DNA of 64,000 nt from Panax quinquefolius (Eukaryota > Streptophyta > Magnoliopsida > Apiales > Araliaceae). Every line of letters starts with the position of its first letter. The first letter of the stretch is position 1. The DNA lies in NCBI GenBank assembly GCA_020205615.1, contig CM035165.1:29733544-29797543 (forward strand). Reading direction: 5' to 3'. This document shows, in pieces, positions 47,410 through 60,619 of the stretch. The notes under the pieces were generated by a model. It did no database searches. It had not been told where the DNA came from and saw nothing but the letters and a program-made list of their open reading frames with translations. The position numbers were made by a program, and so were the translations under genes.

Positions 47410-48590
47410 TGTTAGCATATATACTTTGTGGTTTTAATGATGACAATGTTTATATGGGCTAAATTGATTTTATATTGGCTTATAATTTAATTGGGTCATG
47501 TTATTCAAATATTTTTATGCATATTAATTATATAAATATATATTAGTTTGCATGTGTTATTGCATGGTTATTGCTAGCTCAAGTTTACTGCAGGAGGTTG
47601 GTCACGTGATTAAAGTTTTTGGAATCTAATATATATATGTTTTTATCTATCCTGATTTGCTTTGGAGTATCTATTCTGATTTGCTTTGGAGACTAATTCA
47701 AATATGTATTGGAGTATAATAAGGAGATTGAAATCTGGAGGTTATACAAGTTGTTGTTTAGAAGAGATCTTGCTTATTGCCAATAGGACTCTTTCAGTTA
47801 GTCTTTGTATTTTATTTAACTACTTCATAGCAGTATTCCCTTATCTACTGAGGCTGTTATTTATCTCCTATTAACAAGTAAAATAGTCGTTGCTGGAAGA
47901 ATTGGTACGTTGCATGAAATAGCCGTTGCTCTCTTCTTTATATATACTGTTTACTCGGCTTCATGAAGGAACAAGACTACTGATTAGAAACTCTTCAAGC
48001 TATTCGGGAAACAAATCATCATACCACTATTTTAGTCTTGGTTTATAGTGTTCTTGTATTCCTTCTTTATATCTATTGTAAACATAGTACAAGTCTAGGT
48101 TGGCTTGGGGTTTTTATTTTTGTAATATTCAGTATGTACAACAAAGCTATCAAAGTCTCAGAGGTGAGAGGTGTTGCAAAGGGGGCAGAGGTGTCCAATC
48201 GATCGTCGTTGTAACAGGGAGTTCTATTAACTTTGTAATTGCTGAATATTATTTTAATAAAGTGAGTCTCCAATCCTAGTTGGGATTGGACGTGGATTAG
48301 GCTACTAGACTAGAGGATAGGGGCTGAACCACGTAAAAATCTTGGTGTGATTTGCTGTTCTTTTATTTCTGTTTTAAGATTCAATATTCTGCAGATGTTG
48401 TCTACGTTCAAAATTTTTTTATACTAATACGGACAGGTATTAGCTGTCCGTTTATAACAGACGAAGAACATAACTAATACGGATAGGGTTAGACCGTCCG
48501 ATTATAGCCTGCTATAGTATACTTTAAAAATTAGCCACTGTAAATCACTTATGAGTATTTACACCTATTCACCCCCTTTAGGTGTGCTTA
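47410..48590 (+). mobile_element. Ty1/copia-type LTR and leader relic
   Basis: It begins TGTTAGCATATATACTTTGT and shares the CAATCCTAGTTGGGATTGGA to AAAAATCTTGGTGT block and the CACCTATTCACCCCC end motif with 5780-6036 plus 8974-9237. Its far end is cut by a gypsy LTR at 48591. No coding sequence is seen. Confidence 0.6.
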
Positions 48591-49012
48591 TGTAAGACCC
48601 CGAATTTTATGAAATGAAAGTATTCAATTTTCTTATAATTATTATTTTATTTCGTAAATGGTTAAATTGATAAAAGTTTAAAGTTAAGGGTGATATGTGA
48701 ATTTTTTTTATTTGCAAAGTAAGCAAGTTGTTATATAATATTCGATTGGTCGGGGAATATTCGTTTTAATAAGAAATATTCATACAACGACACAATTATT
48801 GGTGGACCCCACAACAAAATTATTGTTAGAGTTAGAAAATGACATAATTATCTTTTTATAAAAATAACGGCAGAAGTTTTGTGGAGAAACCACGATGTGG
48901 AAGAAATGACCTGGGAGTTAGAATTTGAGATGAAATTAAGATATCCTTACCTCTTCGACATACCAGGTACACGCCCTAATTTCGAGGACGAAATTTCATA
49001 AGAAGGGGAGGT
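48591..49012 (+). mobile_element. Deletion derivative: truncated 5' LTR joined to the 3' internal end of a gypsy element
   Basis: 48591-48880 is an LTR start (TGTAAGACCCCGAATTTTAT up to ACGGCAGAAGTTTTG). 48881-49012 is the extreme 3' internal region (frame with VEEMTWELE, also found at 59145-59276), ending in the polypurine tract GAAGGGGAGGT just before the next LTR. Both parental sequences share AAGTTTT at the joint. Confidence 0.8.
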
Positions 49013-50277
49013 TGTAAGACCCAAACTTTTTGAATAAAGATTAAATTTTCTCAAAATATATTTGAATATTATGGTGTGGATTTGATATAATGTTATAGTT
49101 GTGGGTAATATTTAAAAATTTTGCAAAGTACGCAAGTTGTTATATAATATTCGATTGGTCGGGGAATATTCATTTTAATAGGAATATAAAGACAACGGCA
49201 CAATCATTGGTGGACCCCACAACGGAATTATTGTCGGATTGAGAAAAAACAAAAATACTTTATGAAAATAACGGCGGAAGTTTTACCGTTAATCTGTTGA
49301 AACACCCGGTGTTAAAAGTACAAGAATACTGCTGGTGGTTGATAAGTAGCACACAAGATTAATTATTGATGCCTACGTGAGAAGTCACCGGTTATACTCA
49401 ATTATTGCTACAGAATTGTTGCATCATATCTCTCATATTATTGATTCAATTATTGTCACGAAGATCATTGACATAATATTTTATATTATTAAATCAATAA
49501 TCGAGAGACGACAAAGTTTTTCATATTATTATTTGCAATAGTGATGACAATGTCAGAAGTTCACAAGGAGAGGTTTGGTCACCTAATTGCGCGCCAATAA
49601 GGAGAAATCCTTATCGAAAAGCCCCCTCTTTCCTGGGAACGACCTGGTTATTAAATATTGTGAGTTATAATATTAATGATAAATAAGTTGTGTTGATTAA
49701 AAATGAATTTTGATAGTTTCATTGTGTTGGAATTATTAGTGTTAGTGGAAATCGACATCTATTCTGATGATAATTGATGTCTAAGGGTTATATTGATAAA
49801 TCGGGTAATTTATCGGATAAATGAGTAATTAATTGCTACTAATTCACATGCTTATATAACTATTTGTTCATATGTGTGTACTATTGAATCACATTATTTA
49901 CTATTAGGGGAATTGGTGCAAGATTGATAATACTTGTATGACTAAGTTAAAAATGGAGGTATAGATGGTGGTACTATACTGTAATTCGTATTTTTCACAT
50001 GATTATATTATTTATTCACATGATTGAACTATTGATTCACATTATTTATTATTAGGGAGGTGGTGTAAGTTTGGTAATACTTGCAGGACTAAATTAAAAA
50101 TGAAAGAAAAGTTGGAGGTATTGTACTGTAATTTTTTGAGCCCCAAAACGCGCAATTATCAAAACTATATTTTCCTATAAATAGAAGCTCATTCTTCCTT
50201 CATTTCTCACCAATTCACAAAAGCTTTAGAGTGATTATTATGGAGAGAAATTATAGAAAGAAAGAAGAAGAGAAGTC

Positions 50278-52929
50278 TGTAAGACCCCGAAATTTTTTTA
50301 AAATAAAAAGGAATTTCCTTTATTTATTATTTTGAAATAGTAAGGGTTGATTTGATTAATGTGGATAGTTAAGGGTTAAATACATAAATATTTCAAAATA
50401 AGCATGTGGTTATAAAATATTCATTTTTTTTGGGGAATATTCGTTTGGTCGTGGAATATTCAGATCTTGTCGGGGAATATTCGTATCGACTTGCCGCCAG
50501 CCCATGTGTGGGCCCCATAACGGAAAAAGCGATTGGATGAAGAAAACGCAAATATAAGTTGGTTAAAAAAATACAAGCGTAGTTATTACAAGCAATTAAG
50601 ACTGTTGGAATAAAATGGTTAAAATACGATGTCGCAAAGAAGACAAGGTAGTACCAGATTGTACAAAGATTGTTGAATTATTGATCCTTACGTAAGAAGG
50701 CACTACTCAATAATTTTCACAAAGAGTTATCGCTCAATATTTTATTTTATTGATTCAATAATTCTTTGCGTTGATATTTTATATTATTGTTGTTGTTCAA
50801 TAATTGTCACCGCACATTATCTCCATTATCGATCAATAATTCATATTATTTGAATAATATTATTAGATAGCATTATTGGCAATGTCTAGAAAGTTCGCAA
50901 GGAGAGGTTTGGTCACCTAATTGCGCCAAGAAGAGAGAAATCCTTATCGAAAAGCCCTCTTTCCGGAAACTGGTTGTCATTATAATTGTGATTCTCGTAA
51001 TATTATTTGTGAATAATTAATTATTGATTCATATGATAAAGAAATATTTATTTTATGTGGATATAAATGATGGATTTATTTATGTGGTTATAAATGAAGA
51101 AATTATTGTTGAGGTGTTTTATCAAGATTTTACCGATTGGAGGTATTAAAAATTAAATCGTGGTTTTTGAGATATATCATGGGGTTATAATTTTTAATCC
51201 GACTAATTGGATTGTGGTAATTTTTGGGTATGTTATACATACATAAGTTGAGTATATGTCCACAAATTTTGAACCGTTAAAAATGCATGAATGATTTGTT
51301 GTGAATTTTAAGAGGTGTAGGATTGAAAATTAGGTTTATAATTGATTTTGGTGGAAAATTCTAGAATTGAGTGGGCCCCACTTGTGGTTGGTGAAGAAAT
51401 GTGCTGAATTTTATTTCAAATGTGGTGGGTGGCAATAGTAGCGTGTAAAGCCATCGTGCAGCAGTCAAGTCCGCCTTCTACGGGCTAACATTTTCCTATA
51501 AATGAAGGCTAAGTTAGAAGTGAAAATCACACCGTAAACAAAGTTTTTCTCTTTTCTCTCTATATTGTTGAGCGATTTTGTGAGTATTTAGATACTTTGA
51601 GAGTTCATTGTCAAGATAAGTTTCATTCAAAGATCACTCCGACCTTCCTTCCAAGTAATCGATTCTTTGAGGTAAGGGATATTATATTTTTCGTAATGAT
51701 ATTATTTCTTCAATATCATTACTGAAATGTCGATCCAAGCTTTTATCAAATTTGGAACTTTTTCATGTCGGGTTACTATTCATGAGTTACTATTCACGAA
51801 GTTACTATTTATGAGTTACTATTCACGAAGTTACTATTCACGAAAGTACTATTCATGAAGCGTGAAAATGTTTTTTTGTGGAATTTCTATCTTTTGGTGT
51901 CTGAGTTACTATTCACGATACTAAGACTATTCACGATATCAAGACTATTCACGATAATGGCACTATTCAATAGAAAAATAAAATTTCTTCTTTTCGTCCA
52001 AAATATCTATTCGGATACTAGCTTTGATGTATCCATGTTTTGATCATTCTCAATTTTACACCACTATGATTATTTTTGAGGTATTGTTGGACATGGATAA
52101 AACAAAGTACTAATCATTAATCCTTAATCCTTGTCATTTTGTTTCAATCGGATTCGTTCTTTAAAAAATATTTTTCATCATCCTCGCCTTAAATGATGAT
52201 ATTATTGAATATCTTCGGCTCAGTAGTGCAAAGATGAATGATTTCTCAAGAATATCTTTTGGCACAGTCAGAAAAGATGAACAGTGTTTAAATGAACATG
52301 ATTTAATTGATGCGAATATCTTCGGGCCAGAGTGCAAAAGATGAACAGTGTTGAGATGAACACGACCGATCGATGAATATCTTCGGCACTGTGTAGCAAA
52401 GATGAATGTTTGATTTGAGATGAATATTGATTGATGTTACAGGATAAAATATTGATGATGGACTATTAAATTCATAGATTATAGTAGATTTCATTCTCTA
52501 CGTAACTCTTCTATGAATTATTAATTCAATGAATATTGATCTAAAACTTGTTGCTATCAGTATTTTATCGATTTTTCCTCGTTGAAGACTAACGATAATT
52601 TGTTGTATATTATCTTAGTCATAATATTCTTTTATCGAGCTAGTTGAGCTCACCCTTTTCCTTTTGTTCCATTCTTCTCGTGAGGCGAGAATATAGCGAG
52701 GTACGAGTGGGGTATGGAATGAAGGTTTTAGAAAGGATTGTTTAGTAGTCCTCACCATTTTTGTAAAATAATGTATCAATAAATGTGATGAGGATTTATT
52801 TGAGTATAAATATTGTCTGTAAGATAATATTTGTATTTAAACTCACGATTTCTTGTTGTAATAATAAAGTTGTAGTTGTTTATTGACAACTCGTAATGGG
52901 TGATGTATACCTATTTTGGGGGCGCCACA
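50278..52929 (+). mobile_element. Nested solo LTR, gypsy family B, TSD AAGTC
   Basis: It runs from TGTAAGACCCCGAAATTTTT to TTTTGGGGGCGCCACA, 2,652 bp, with the exact duplication AAGTC at 50273-50277 and 52930-52934. The host text GAGAAGTC...GCTACCTCACTATTCC reads through as in the uninterrupted LTR at 60535. It carries a TATA-like block (CTATAAATGA) near 51495, a TACTATTCAC array (51774-51965) and a GTGCAAAGATGAA array (52190-52410). Confidence 0.94.
51774..51965 (+). repeat. TACTATTCAC tandem array in family B LTR
   Basis: About ten degenerate units of GTTACTATTCACGA, 14-18 bp apart. Related arrays lie at 45127-45200 and, reversed, at 63889-63975. Confidence 0.85.
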
Positions 52930-54457
52930 AAGTCCGCTACCTCACTATTCCAAAGATCCGCTTTTTCCAAGGTAGGGAGTATTATTTCTTTCTTATCCAT
53001 GAAGAGAACTTCGTTATTCCAATCTTTATTATTATATTCGAATAACTCAGATACGCTGCTACCCTATACTTGGTGAAATTCTTTTGTTATTCCATTCTTT
53101 ATCATTCTGTTGAACATCCTGCTCGTGCATTTACGCCTAACCCGGTTCCATTATTTATCATTTTGTTGGAACATCCTCGCTCTCAGGTGTTCTCGCTTGA
53201 CCGGTTCCGCTTTTTATTATTCGTTGGAATATCCTGTTTTATGCGTTTTACGCCGGACCGATTCTCGTCTTTATTATTTGTTGGAATATCCTGTTTGTGC
53301 GTTTTTACGCCGGACCTAATTCCGCCTTTATTATTCTCATTGAATAACACCGCCTGCAAGATTCATCGAATGCATGGTGATTTCTTTTTGTTATTTCATT
53401 CCTTGTTATACTCGGTTGGTTAAAGTTTTGACTTCTATACTCCTTGAAATTAGTGGAATATCCTTGATATTTGCGCTTCATCCAAAGATCTTTTCATTGA
53501 AATATTCTTCCGAGCATTCTTGAATTTTACTCCACAAAACAATATCATGTCGACAATTTGGACGTTATTGATTCCTCGGATAAAATAATTCTTGAACTTG
53601 TTTTATTGAATTCTTATATCATTGTCATCATCCTCATGTTTATATTTTTTTAAAAGTCATCTCGTGGCAGAAGTGCATAGATGGACTTGGTATGATTATG
53701 ACCAAGTGATTATTCTATGTAATCACGACCGTAATGTTACAAATGATGTGGTAAAAGTCCTCATCGTCTGTAGTGCATTGATGGACAGCTTGTTGGCATG
53801 ATCATGACCATTAATGAATACACAAATATTCTGGCCCGTAGTGCATGGATAATTGTGGTCGTGATACTAAAGAATATCCTCGTCAGTAGTAGTGTGGGGT
53901 GATTCGATGATGTGGATTATTTATTATTGTCGAGTCCCAATGATAAAATTGATGAAAAACCTTTTAAATCATAAAAGATAGTAGATTTTATTCTCTACTT
54001 GACTCTTTTAATGGATTGGTTGTTCACCGCAGCTTAAACTTGATGGTTGTTATATTATATCGCTTTAACACTGTTGAAGGCTAACGATAATATATTCTCG
54101 CATTATCTTAGTTATAATATTTCCCATCGGGCTAGTTGAGCTCACCCTTTTACTTTCATTGTTTCTTGTGAAATGAGAACGTAGCGAGGACTAGTCGGGG
54201 AACCGAGTGATTTTAATTTGATGATATCATTAGTAGTCCTCACTATTCAATTGAAATAGTGGGAAAATAAATGTAATAATATTGAATTTGAGTTTGTATA
54301 TATTGCTCAGCGACAATATTTGTATTAAAACTCACACATTTATGTTTTGTCGCATTTTTGCACACGACGGTTGTATAATTAAGTTGTATTTGTATTTCGT
54401 ACCATATATTTGGCGACACTCGTAATAGGTGATGTATACCTGTTTTGGGGCATCACA

Positions 54458-54500
54458 ACAGTATCGAGCTTAGGATATGATCCCCGCTAAGATGTGAGAC
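54458..54500 (+). promoter_or_regulatory. Primer-binding-site region of the gypsy element
   Basis: Directly after the LTR the text is ACAGTATCGAGCTTAGG. The second copy at 62106 reads TGGTATCGTCGAGCTTAGG. Both are decayed forms of TGGTATCAGAGC, the site that pairs with initiator methionine tRNA in many plant LTR elements. Confidence 0.7.
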
Positions 54501-54638
54501 TAGAACTAGGAGGGGAGAGACGGGGAATTCCTTCGCTAGTATGACCTACCTAATATTTTGGTATTTAATTGGTTGGTCAGAGTATAGAGATAATATTTTG
54601 CATGTCAATTAACCCTTATTTTGTGGCAGTATTTAAAA

Positions 54639-55817
54639 ATAGCATCCGAGAATATTGAGAATAGCAATGGGGCACAAGAGACCGTTGAGTCTCCACAGAT
54701 CTACAATCAGAATAATGTTCATCAAGAAGGCGACAATCCTCATGCAAACAACAACACTGACCAAATGATGAACGATGGAATGTTCAGAGCCTTTATGCAA
54801 TTCATGCAACATCAGGCGAGATCGGCTCCTGTTCAAAATACAGGTGGAAACACTGGAAACTCTCGAACGGTCACCGCTAAACAGTTCAAGGAGCTGGGAC
54901 CACCCGAGTTTATTGGAGAGCCAAAACTACTTAAGGCAAAAGCGTGGATAAAGCGGATCACCAAGATATTTGATATCTTGGGATGCTACGAGGAGCAAAA
55001 GGTTCCCTTCGCCACCTTCATGTTGCGTGAAGAGGCTGATTACTGGTGGGAATCTGTAAAACGTACCCAACTGGCCGACGACTCAAGATGTCTTGGGAAA
55101 AGTTCCAAGAGCTATTCAACGACAAGTACTTTCCCGAAAGTATTCATTCTATATATGAAAGAGGTGGAGTTTATCAAGTTCGAGCAAAACAATACGACCG
55201 TGTCGCAATATGAGGCTAAATTTATGAGTTATCCCGGTTTGCATCCCATTTTGGTCGATAATGAGGAGCGAATGACACTAATGTTTTTAAGAGGTTTTAA
55301 ACCGAGATACGCCAATATCTTATTTCTCATAAACCGTGTTTGTACTTAGATGTTGTAAATAGAGCTCAATTATTCGAGCGCCAGAACGAGTCAACACAAC
55401 CAAGAGAAAGCAAACGGTAAAGATGAAAATACAGTGGTATCACCATCAAGCGGTGACAACAAACGTGGAGGGAATCAACATGCTAGAAATGGTAACCACT
55501 TCGGTGGTAATCATGGCCAAGACAGTAAAAATGGACATTTTAAGAAAAGGAGATTCAACAATGATGGAAAGACGTCAGCACCAGCAATCGTGGTTAAGGA
55601 AGGAGAACGACCACCTATCATATGCTTCAAATGCGAATGGGAGGGATATATCAGTCCAAACTGCGCGATTCCATCCAAAGCGTGTTATAATTGTGGAAGA
55701 GAAGGTCACCTAGCCCGATTTTGTCATTCACTGAAGACAAGTTCAGCTAGGATGGAAGCACCAAAGGTCGCCCCCCGAAAAGTCAAAGCCTTGGTGCAAG
55801 GAGAGCATTTGTTGTGA
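54639..55817 (+). pseudogene. Gypsy gag, decayed
   Basis: Capsid-type gag. The open stretch to 55349 includes PPEFIGEPKLLKAKAWI, ADYWWESVKR and TVSQYEAKF, the plant Ty3/gypsy gag core. The initiator has become ATA at 54639, whereas the partial copy at 62291 keeps ATG. A frame change follows at ~55350-55430. The C-terminal part (55434-55817) has two zinc-knuckle modules: CFKCEWEGYISPNC, with Tyr where His is expected, and an intact CYNCGREGHLARFC. It is not translatable as one protein. Confidence 0.88.
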
Positions 55818-58800
55818 CCTCCCGTAAAGCAAGGAACCCGAACAAAGTCATCACGGGTAAGCTTATCATAAACTCTAAATAAGTCTATACCTTATTTGAT
55901 ACCGGTGGTTCTACCCATTCTTTTATTTCTCCTACTTGCGCCAACGATTAAATTTAACTCCGGAGAAATTAGACTTCGACTTATCTCGTTGAAACTCCGT
56001 TGGGAGAAACCTTCATTACATCCATCGCTTATAAGTCTTGTTTGGTTCAAATTGGTACCTCACATTACCTGTCAATCTTAGTTCATTGAAAATACTTGCA
56101 TTTGACGTGATTCTAGGAATTGATTGGTTAACTACTCATCATGCAAAAATTAATTATTTTCGTAAGGTTGTTAGCTTTCATATTCCTAACCAACCTATTA
56201 TGCGAATTCAAACAACTAAACCATTAAAATCAATCAATGTCATTTCAAGCCATAAAGCTATTCGCTTATTGAAAAACGGATGTCAAGCTTTCTTAGCTCA
56301 TGTCACGGATCTAAACAAAAAAATACGCGATTCTGAATGATATTTCATTGTTAATAAATTTCCGACGTATTCCCTCAAGAACTTCCCGCTCGCCCCCCCA
56401 GAGCGTGAAATTGAATATTGTATCGACTTCTTGAACCCAGACAAAACCCATTTCCAAAGCCCCATATCGAATGGCTCCTATTGAACTTCGGAGTTAAAGA
56501 CCCAAATTTAGCAGGAATTGTTAGACTTTGGTTTCATTCGGCCCCAAGACGCCTCCTCTGGGGTGCTCCATTCTATTCGTGAAGAAGAAAGATGGGAGTA
56601 TGCGACTTTCAGATTGATTATCTGGAGTCAATCATGTCACCATCAAAATAGTACCTATTGCCACGATTGATGACTTGTTTGACCAATTGTAAGGCGCCAA
56701 ATTCTTTTCAAAGATTGATCTTCTTCTCGGATATCATCAATTGAAGATTAGAACCGATGACATTCCAAAGACGGCTTTCGTAACTCCCAGACGGGCATTA
56801 TGAATTCCTAGTCATGTCCTTTTGATCGACTAATGCTCCCGCCGCCTTCATGGATATGATGAACCGAAAGTGTTCAAGGAATATTTGGATCATTTTGTGG
56901 TCGTCTTTATTGATGACATCCTCATATATTCCAAAAGCCGTGAAGATCATGAGCAACACTTGAGGTCGATACTCCAAAAGCTTCGTGAAAACAAGCTATA
57001 TGCCAAGTTGAAGAAATGCGAAGTTCGGCTCGAGGAAGTTGCATTCCTTGGGCACGTGATATCAAATCATGGGATATCCGCTGACCTGGAAAAATTGATC
57101 AAGCAATTCAAAGTCGGGAGCAACCTAAATCAAATGATCAAGTACGTAGCTTTCTCGCTTAGTTGGTTATTATCGGAGATTCGTAGAAGGGTTTTCTAAT
57201 CGCTACTCCATTAACTCAATTGACTCGAAAAGATACAAAATTTGGTTCGAGCGTGGAATGTGAGAAGAGTTTTAAGAACTCAAGAGGAGACTCATTTCAA
57301 AGACTGCTCGACAATACCATCCGGCTTGGAGGATTTGTATCTACAAAGTGATGCTTGAAGCAAAAGGGTTAGGATGTGTTCTCATGTAACATGGGAAAGT
57401 CATAGTTTTATGCCTCACACAAGAACTCAAAGAATATGAGAGGAATTATCCTACTCATGATCTAGAGTTCATAAACCGCTATTTTTACGCTTGAAATTTG
57501 GAGGCATTACCGTATGGGGAGAAAAGTGGAGATCTATACGGATCATAAAAGCCTCAAATATTTCTTCACTCAAAAGGAACTCAACATACGCAAGAACGAC
57601 GTTGGCTCGAATCATTGAAAGATTATGATCATACTATTTAATACCATCCTCGAAAAGCGAACGTAGTAGTCGATGCTACCGAGTAGAAGATCATACGCGG
57701 TACGAGTGTAATATTGTCAACGCAAAGGCCCATTTTGTATGACTTGCAAAGGATGGAGTTAGAGATAAAGACTCAGGACCCATGTGATGATGGTGAATAT
57801 ATGAGTAGAACCGACTTTAATCGATAAAGTTAAAGTCGCCAAGCTACTGCACTGGAGCCGATGCGATGCATGAGGAAGAAAGTATAAGAAGTGCTATACC
57901 TAAGCAAGAATCGATGAAGAAGGAATACTTGAGTCAACTCCAGACTTTTGTGTTCCTAACAACCCCGATTTAAAGTATAAAATCATGATGGAGGCGCACA
58001 ACACACCGCTTTGTAATCCATCCCGGGAGTACCAAAATGTAAATGTATACGTGATCTTGAAGAGATATATTTTGGTGTTTAACTTGTTTAACTTGTCAAC
58101 GAAGTCAAGTGAGCATCAAGTACCAAAAGGTCCATTGCAACCACTTGAAATTTCAGAATGGAAGTGGGAGCACATTACCATTGATTTCAATTCATCGGTC
58201 TTCCCAAGGTTTCTCAAGGCATAGATGCAATTTGGGTCATTATTGATAGATCGACCAAGTCCGCTCATTTCCTACCTATACGAGAAACTTATACACTTGA
58301 ACGTCTTGCTTTCAGATGTACATAAACAAGATTGTAAGATCGCATGGTATGCCAAGATCCATAGTCTCCGATCGAGACCCAAGATTCACTTCAAGATTTT
58401 GGGTTAGTTTGCAAAAAGCTATGGCAGACGGATTTACGATTTAGCTTCAAGATATCATCCTCGAATGACGGGACGCAAAGAGGAGAGGACCATTCAAACT
58501 CTTGAAGATCTATTAAGACTCGTGTCCTCGACTTCAAGGAAGTTGGGATAAGTTCCTACCATTGGTGGAGTTTTACTACAACAACAGTTATCAAGCAAGC
58601 ATTGGCATGGCTCCATTTGAGGCGTTGTATGGAAGAAAGTGTCGTTCTCCAGTATGCTGAGATGAGGTGGGTGAAGCAACGTTGTTGGAACCGGAGTTGG
58701 TACGTATGACTACGGAAAAGATTCAAACGATCCGATAATGTATAAAAACCTCACAAGATCGACAAAAGAGTTATGCTGATCTTCATCGAAAGGACGGTAA

Positions 58801-59140
58801 TTCGATATCGAGATCATGTGTGTTATTACGTGTTGCTCCATGGAAGGGAGTTACTTAGATTTGGAAAGAGAGAAAGCTCAACCTCGATTCATCGCCCATT
58901 TCTAATCCTCGATCGAGTAGGAACGCATAGGCGATAGACTCGCCTTTCACGCCACGTATGTCTCGTGTTCATAACGTTTTTCACATATCTATGTTACATA
59001 AATATGTGAAAGACCCCAACCACATTATTGAATTAGAACTGAGATGAGATAGAGGAAGATTTAACGTATGAAGAGTTACCTGTTAAAATCTTGGATAAAA
59101 AGGATCATATTCTACACTCCAAGGTTATACCTCAAGTCAA
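55818..59140 (+). pseudogene. Gypsy pol relic: protease, reverse transcriptase, RNase H, integrase
   Basis: Motifs appear in the order protease, RT, RNase H, integrase, which marks Ty3/gypsy. These are protease LFDTGGSTHSFIS (~55891), RT parts FSKIDL...GYHQLKIR (~56705) and the catalytic VVFIDDILIYSKS (~56900), RNase H YTDHKSLKYFFTQKEL (~57535), and integrase parts [11 protein letters not shown] (~58160) and [18 protein letters not shown] text near 58255. Frames change and stop many times, so no functional polyprotein is encoded. The 3' tail with VEEMTWELE suggests a chromovirus-like (Tekay/Del) lineage, which is inference. Confidence 0.85.
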
Positions 59141-59276
59141 AGTTTTGTTGAGAAACCACGATGTGGAAGAAATGACCTGGGAGTTAGAATCGAGATGAAA
59201 TCAAGATATCCTTACCTCTTTGACATACCAGGTACGCACCCTAATTTCGAGGACAAAATTTCATAAGAAGGGAGGT
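59141..59276 (+). mobile_element. 3' internal end and polypurine tract of the gypsy element
   Basis: Near-identical to 48881-49012. It ends TAAGAAGGGAGGT, the polypurine tract, immediately before the LTR start at 59277. Confidence 0.85.
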
Positions 59277-60438
59277 TGTAAGACCCCAACTTTTTGAATA
59301 AAGATTAAATTTTCTCGAAATATATTTGAATATTATGGTGTGGATTTGATATAATGTTATAGTTCAGGTAATATTTATAAAATTTTGCAAAGTACGCAAG
59401 TTGTTATATAATATTCGATTGGGTGGGAATATTCGTTTTAACAGGAATATTCGCATAACAACGACACAATCATTGGTGGACCCATTAACGGAATTATCAT
59501 TTGATCGAGAAAACGACAAAAATACTTTTTATGAAAATAACGGCGGAAGTTTTACCGTTAATCGTTGAAACACCCGGTGTTAAAAGTACAAGAATACGCT
59601 GTGGTCAGATAAGTAGTAACACACAAAGATTGATTATTGATGCCTACGTGAGAAGTCACTCGCTTATACTCAAATATTGCTACAAAGAATTGCCGTGATC
59701 ATATCTCTCATATTATTGATTCAATTATTGTCACAAGATTCATTGACATAATATTTTATATTATTAAATCAATAATTGAGACGACAAAGTTATTCATATT
59801 ATTATTTGCAATATTAACAATGTCTAAAAGTTCATCAAGGAGAGGTTTGGTCACCTAATCATGCGCCAATAAGGAGAAATCCTTATCGGAAAGCCCCCTT
59901 CCCGGGAACGACTTGGTTGTTAAATATTGTGAGTTATAATATTAATGATGAATAAGTTGTGTTGATTAAAATGAATTTTGATAGTTCCATCAGGTTGGGA
60001 TTATTAGTGTTAGGAAAATCACATCTATTCCGATGATAATTGATGTCTAGGGGTTATATTGATAAATCGGGTAATTTATCGGATAAATGAGCAATTAATT
60101 GCTACTAATTCACATGTTTATATAACTATTTGTTCACATGTGTGTACTATTGAATCACATTATTTACTATTAGGGAGAGTTGGTGCAAGATTGATAATAC
60201 TTAAATGACTAAGTTAAAATGGAGGTATGATGGAGGTACTATATCGTAATTCGTATTTTCACATGATTATACTATTTATTCACATGATTGAACTATTGAT
60301 TCACATTATTTACTATTAGGGGAGGTGGTGCAAGTTTGATAATACTTGCAGGACTAAATTAAAAATGAAAGAAAAGTCGAGGTATCAGATCGTAATTTTT
60401 CGAGCCCCAAAACGTGCAATTATCGAAACTATATTTTC

Positions 60439-60448
60439 CTATAAATAG
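60439..60448 (+). promoter_or_regulatory. LTR TATA box
   Basis: CTATAAATAG, at the same relative position in all family A LTRs (50175; on the minus strand near 7650, 40007 and 41776). It marks the U3/R border, so roughly the last 1.6 kb of the LTR would be transcribed as R-U5 leader. Confidence 0.7.
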
Positions 60449-60619
60449 AAGCTCATTCTTCCTTCATTTCTCACTAATTCACAAAAGCTTTAGAGTGATT
60501 ATTATAGAGAGAAATTATAGAGAGAAAGAAGAAGAGAAGTCTGCTACCTCACTATTCCAAAGTATCCAGTTTTTCCAAGGTAGGGAGTATTATTTCTTTC
60601 TTATCCATGAAGAGAACTT

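Larger units (their letters stand above)
49013..54457 (+). mobile_element. Gypsy family A LTR (LTR2 of tandem array), interrupted by a solo LTR
   Basis: It runs from TGTAAGACCCAAACTTTTTG to GGGGCATCACA, ~2.79 kb without the nested element. It is preceded by a polypurine tract and followed by a primer-binding-like site, so it serves as 3' LTR for the left element and 5' LTR for the right one. The TATA block CTATAAATAG is at 50175-50184 and the ~57-bp array at about 53020-53370. Confidence 0.88.

Noticed and set aside
53040..53423. Open frames of 117 and 69 codons in LTR2
   Set aside because: Translated LTR array again. The sequence differs from other copies by indels that are not multiples of three.
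54458..54480. tRNA gene signal next to the LTR
   Set aside because: Only the short complement of the initiator tRNA 3' end is present, as expected of a primer-binding site. There is no cloverleaf.
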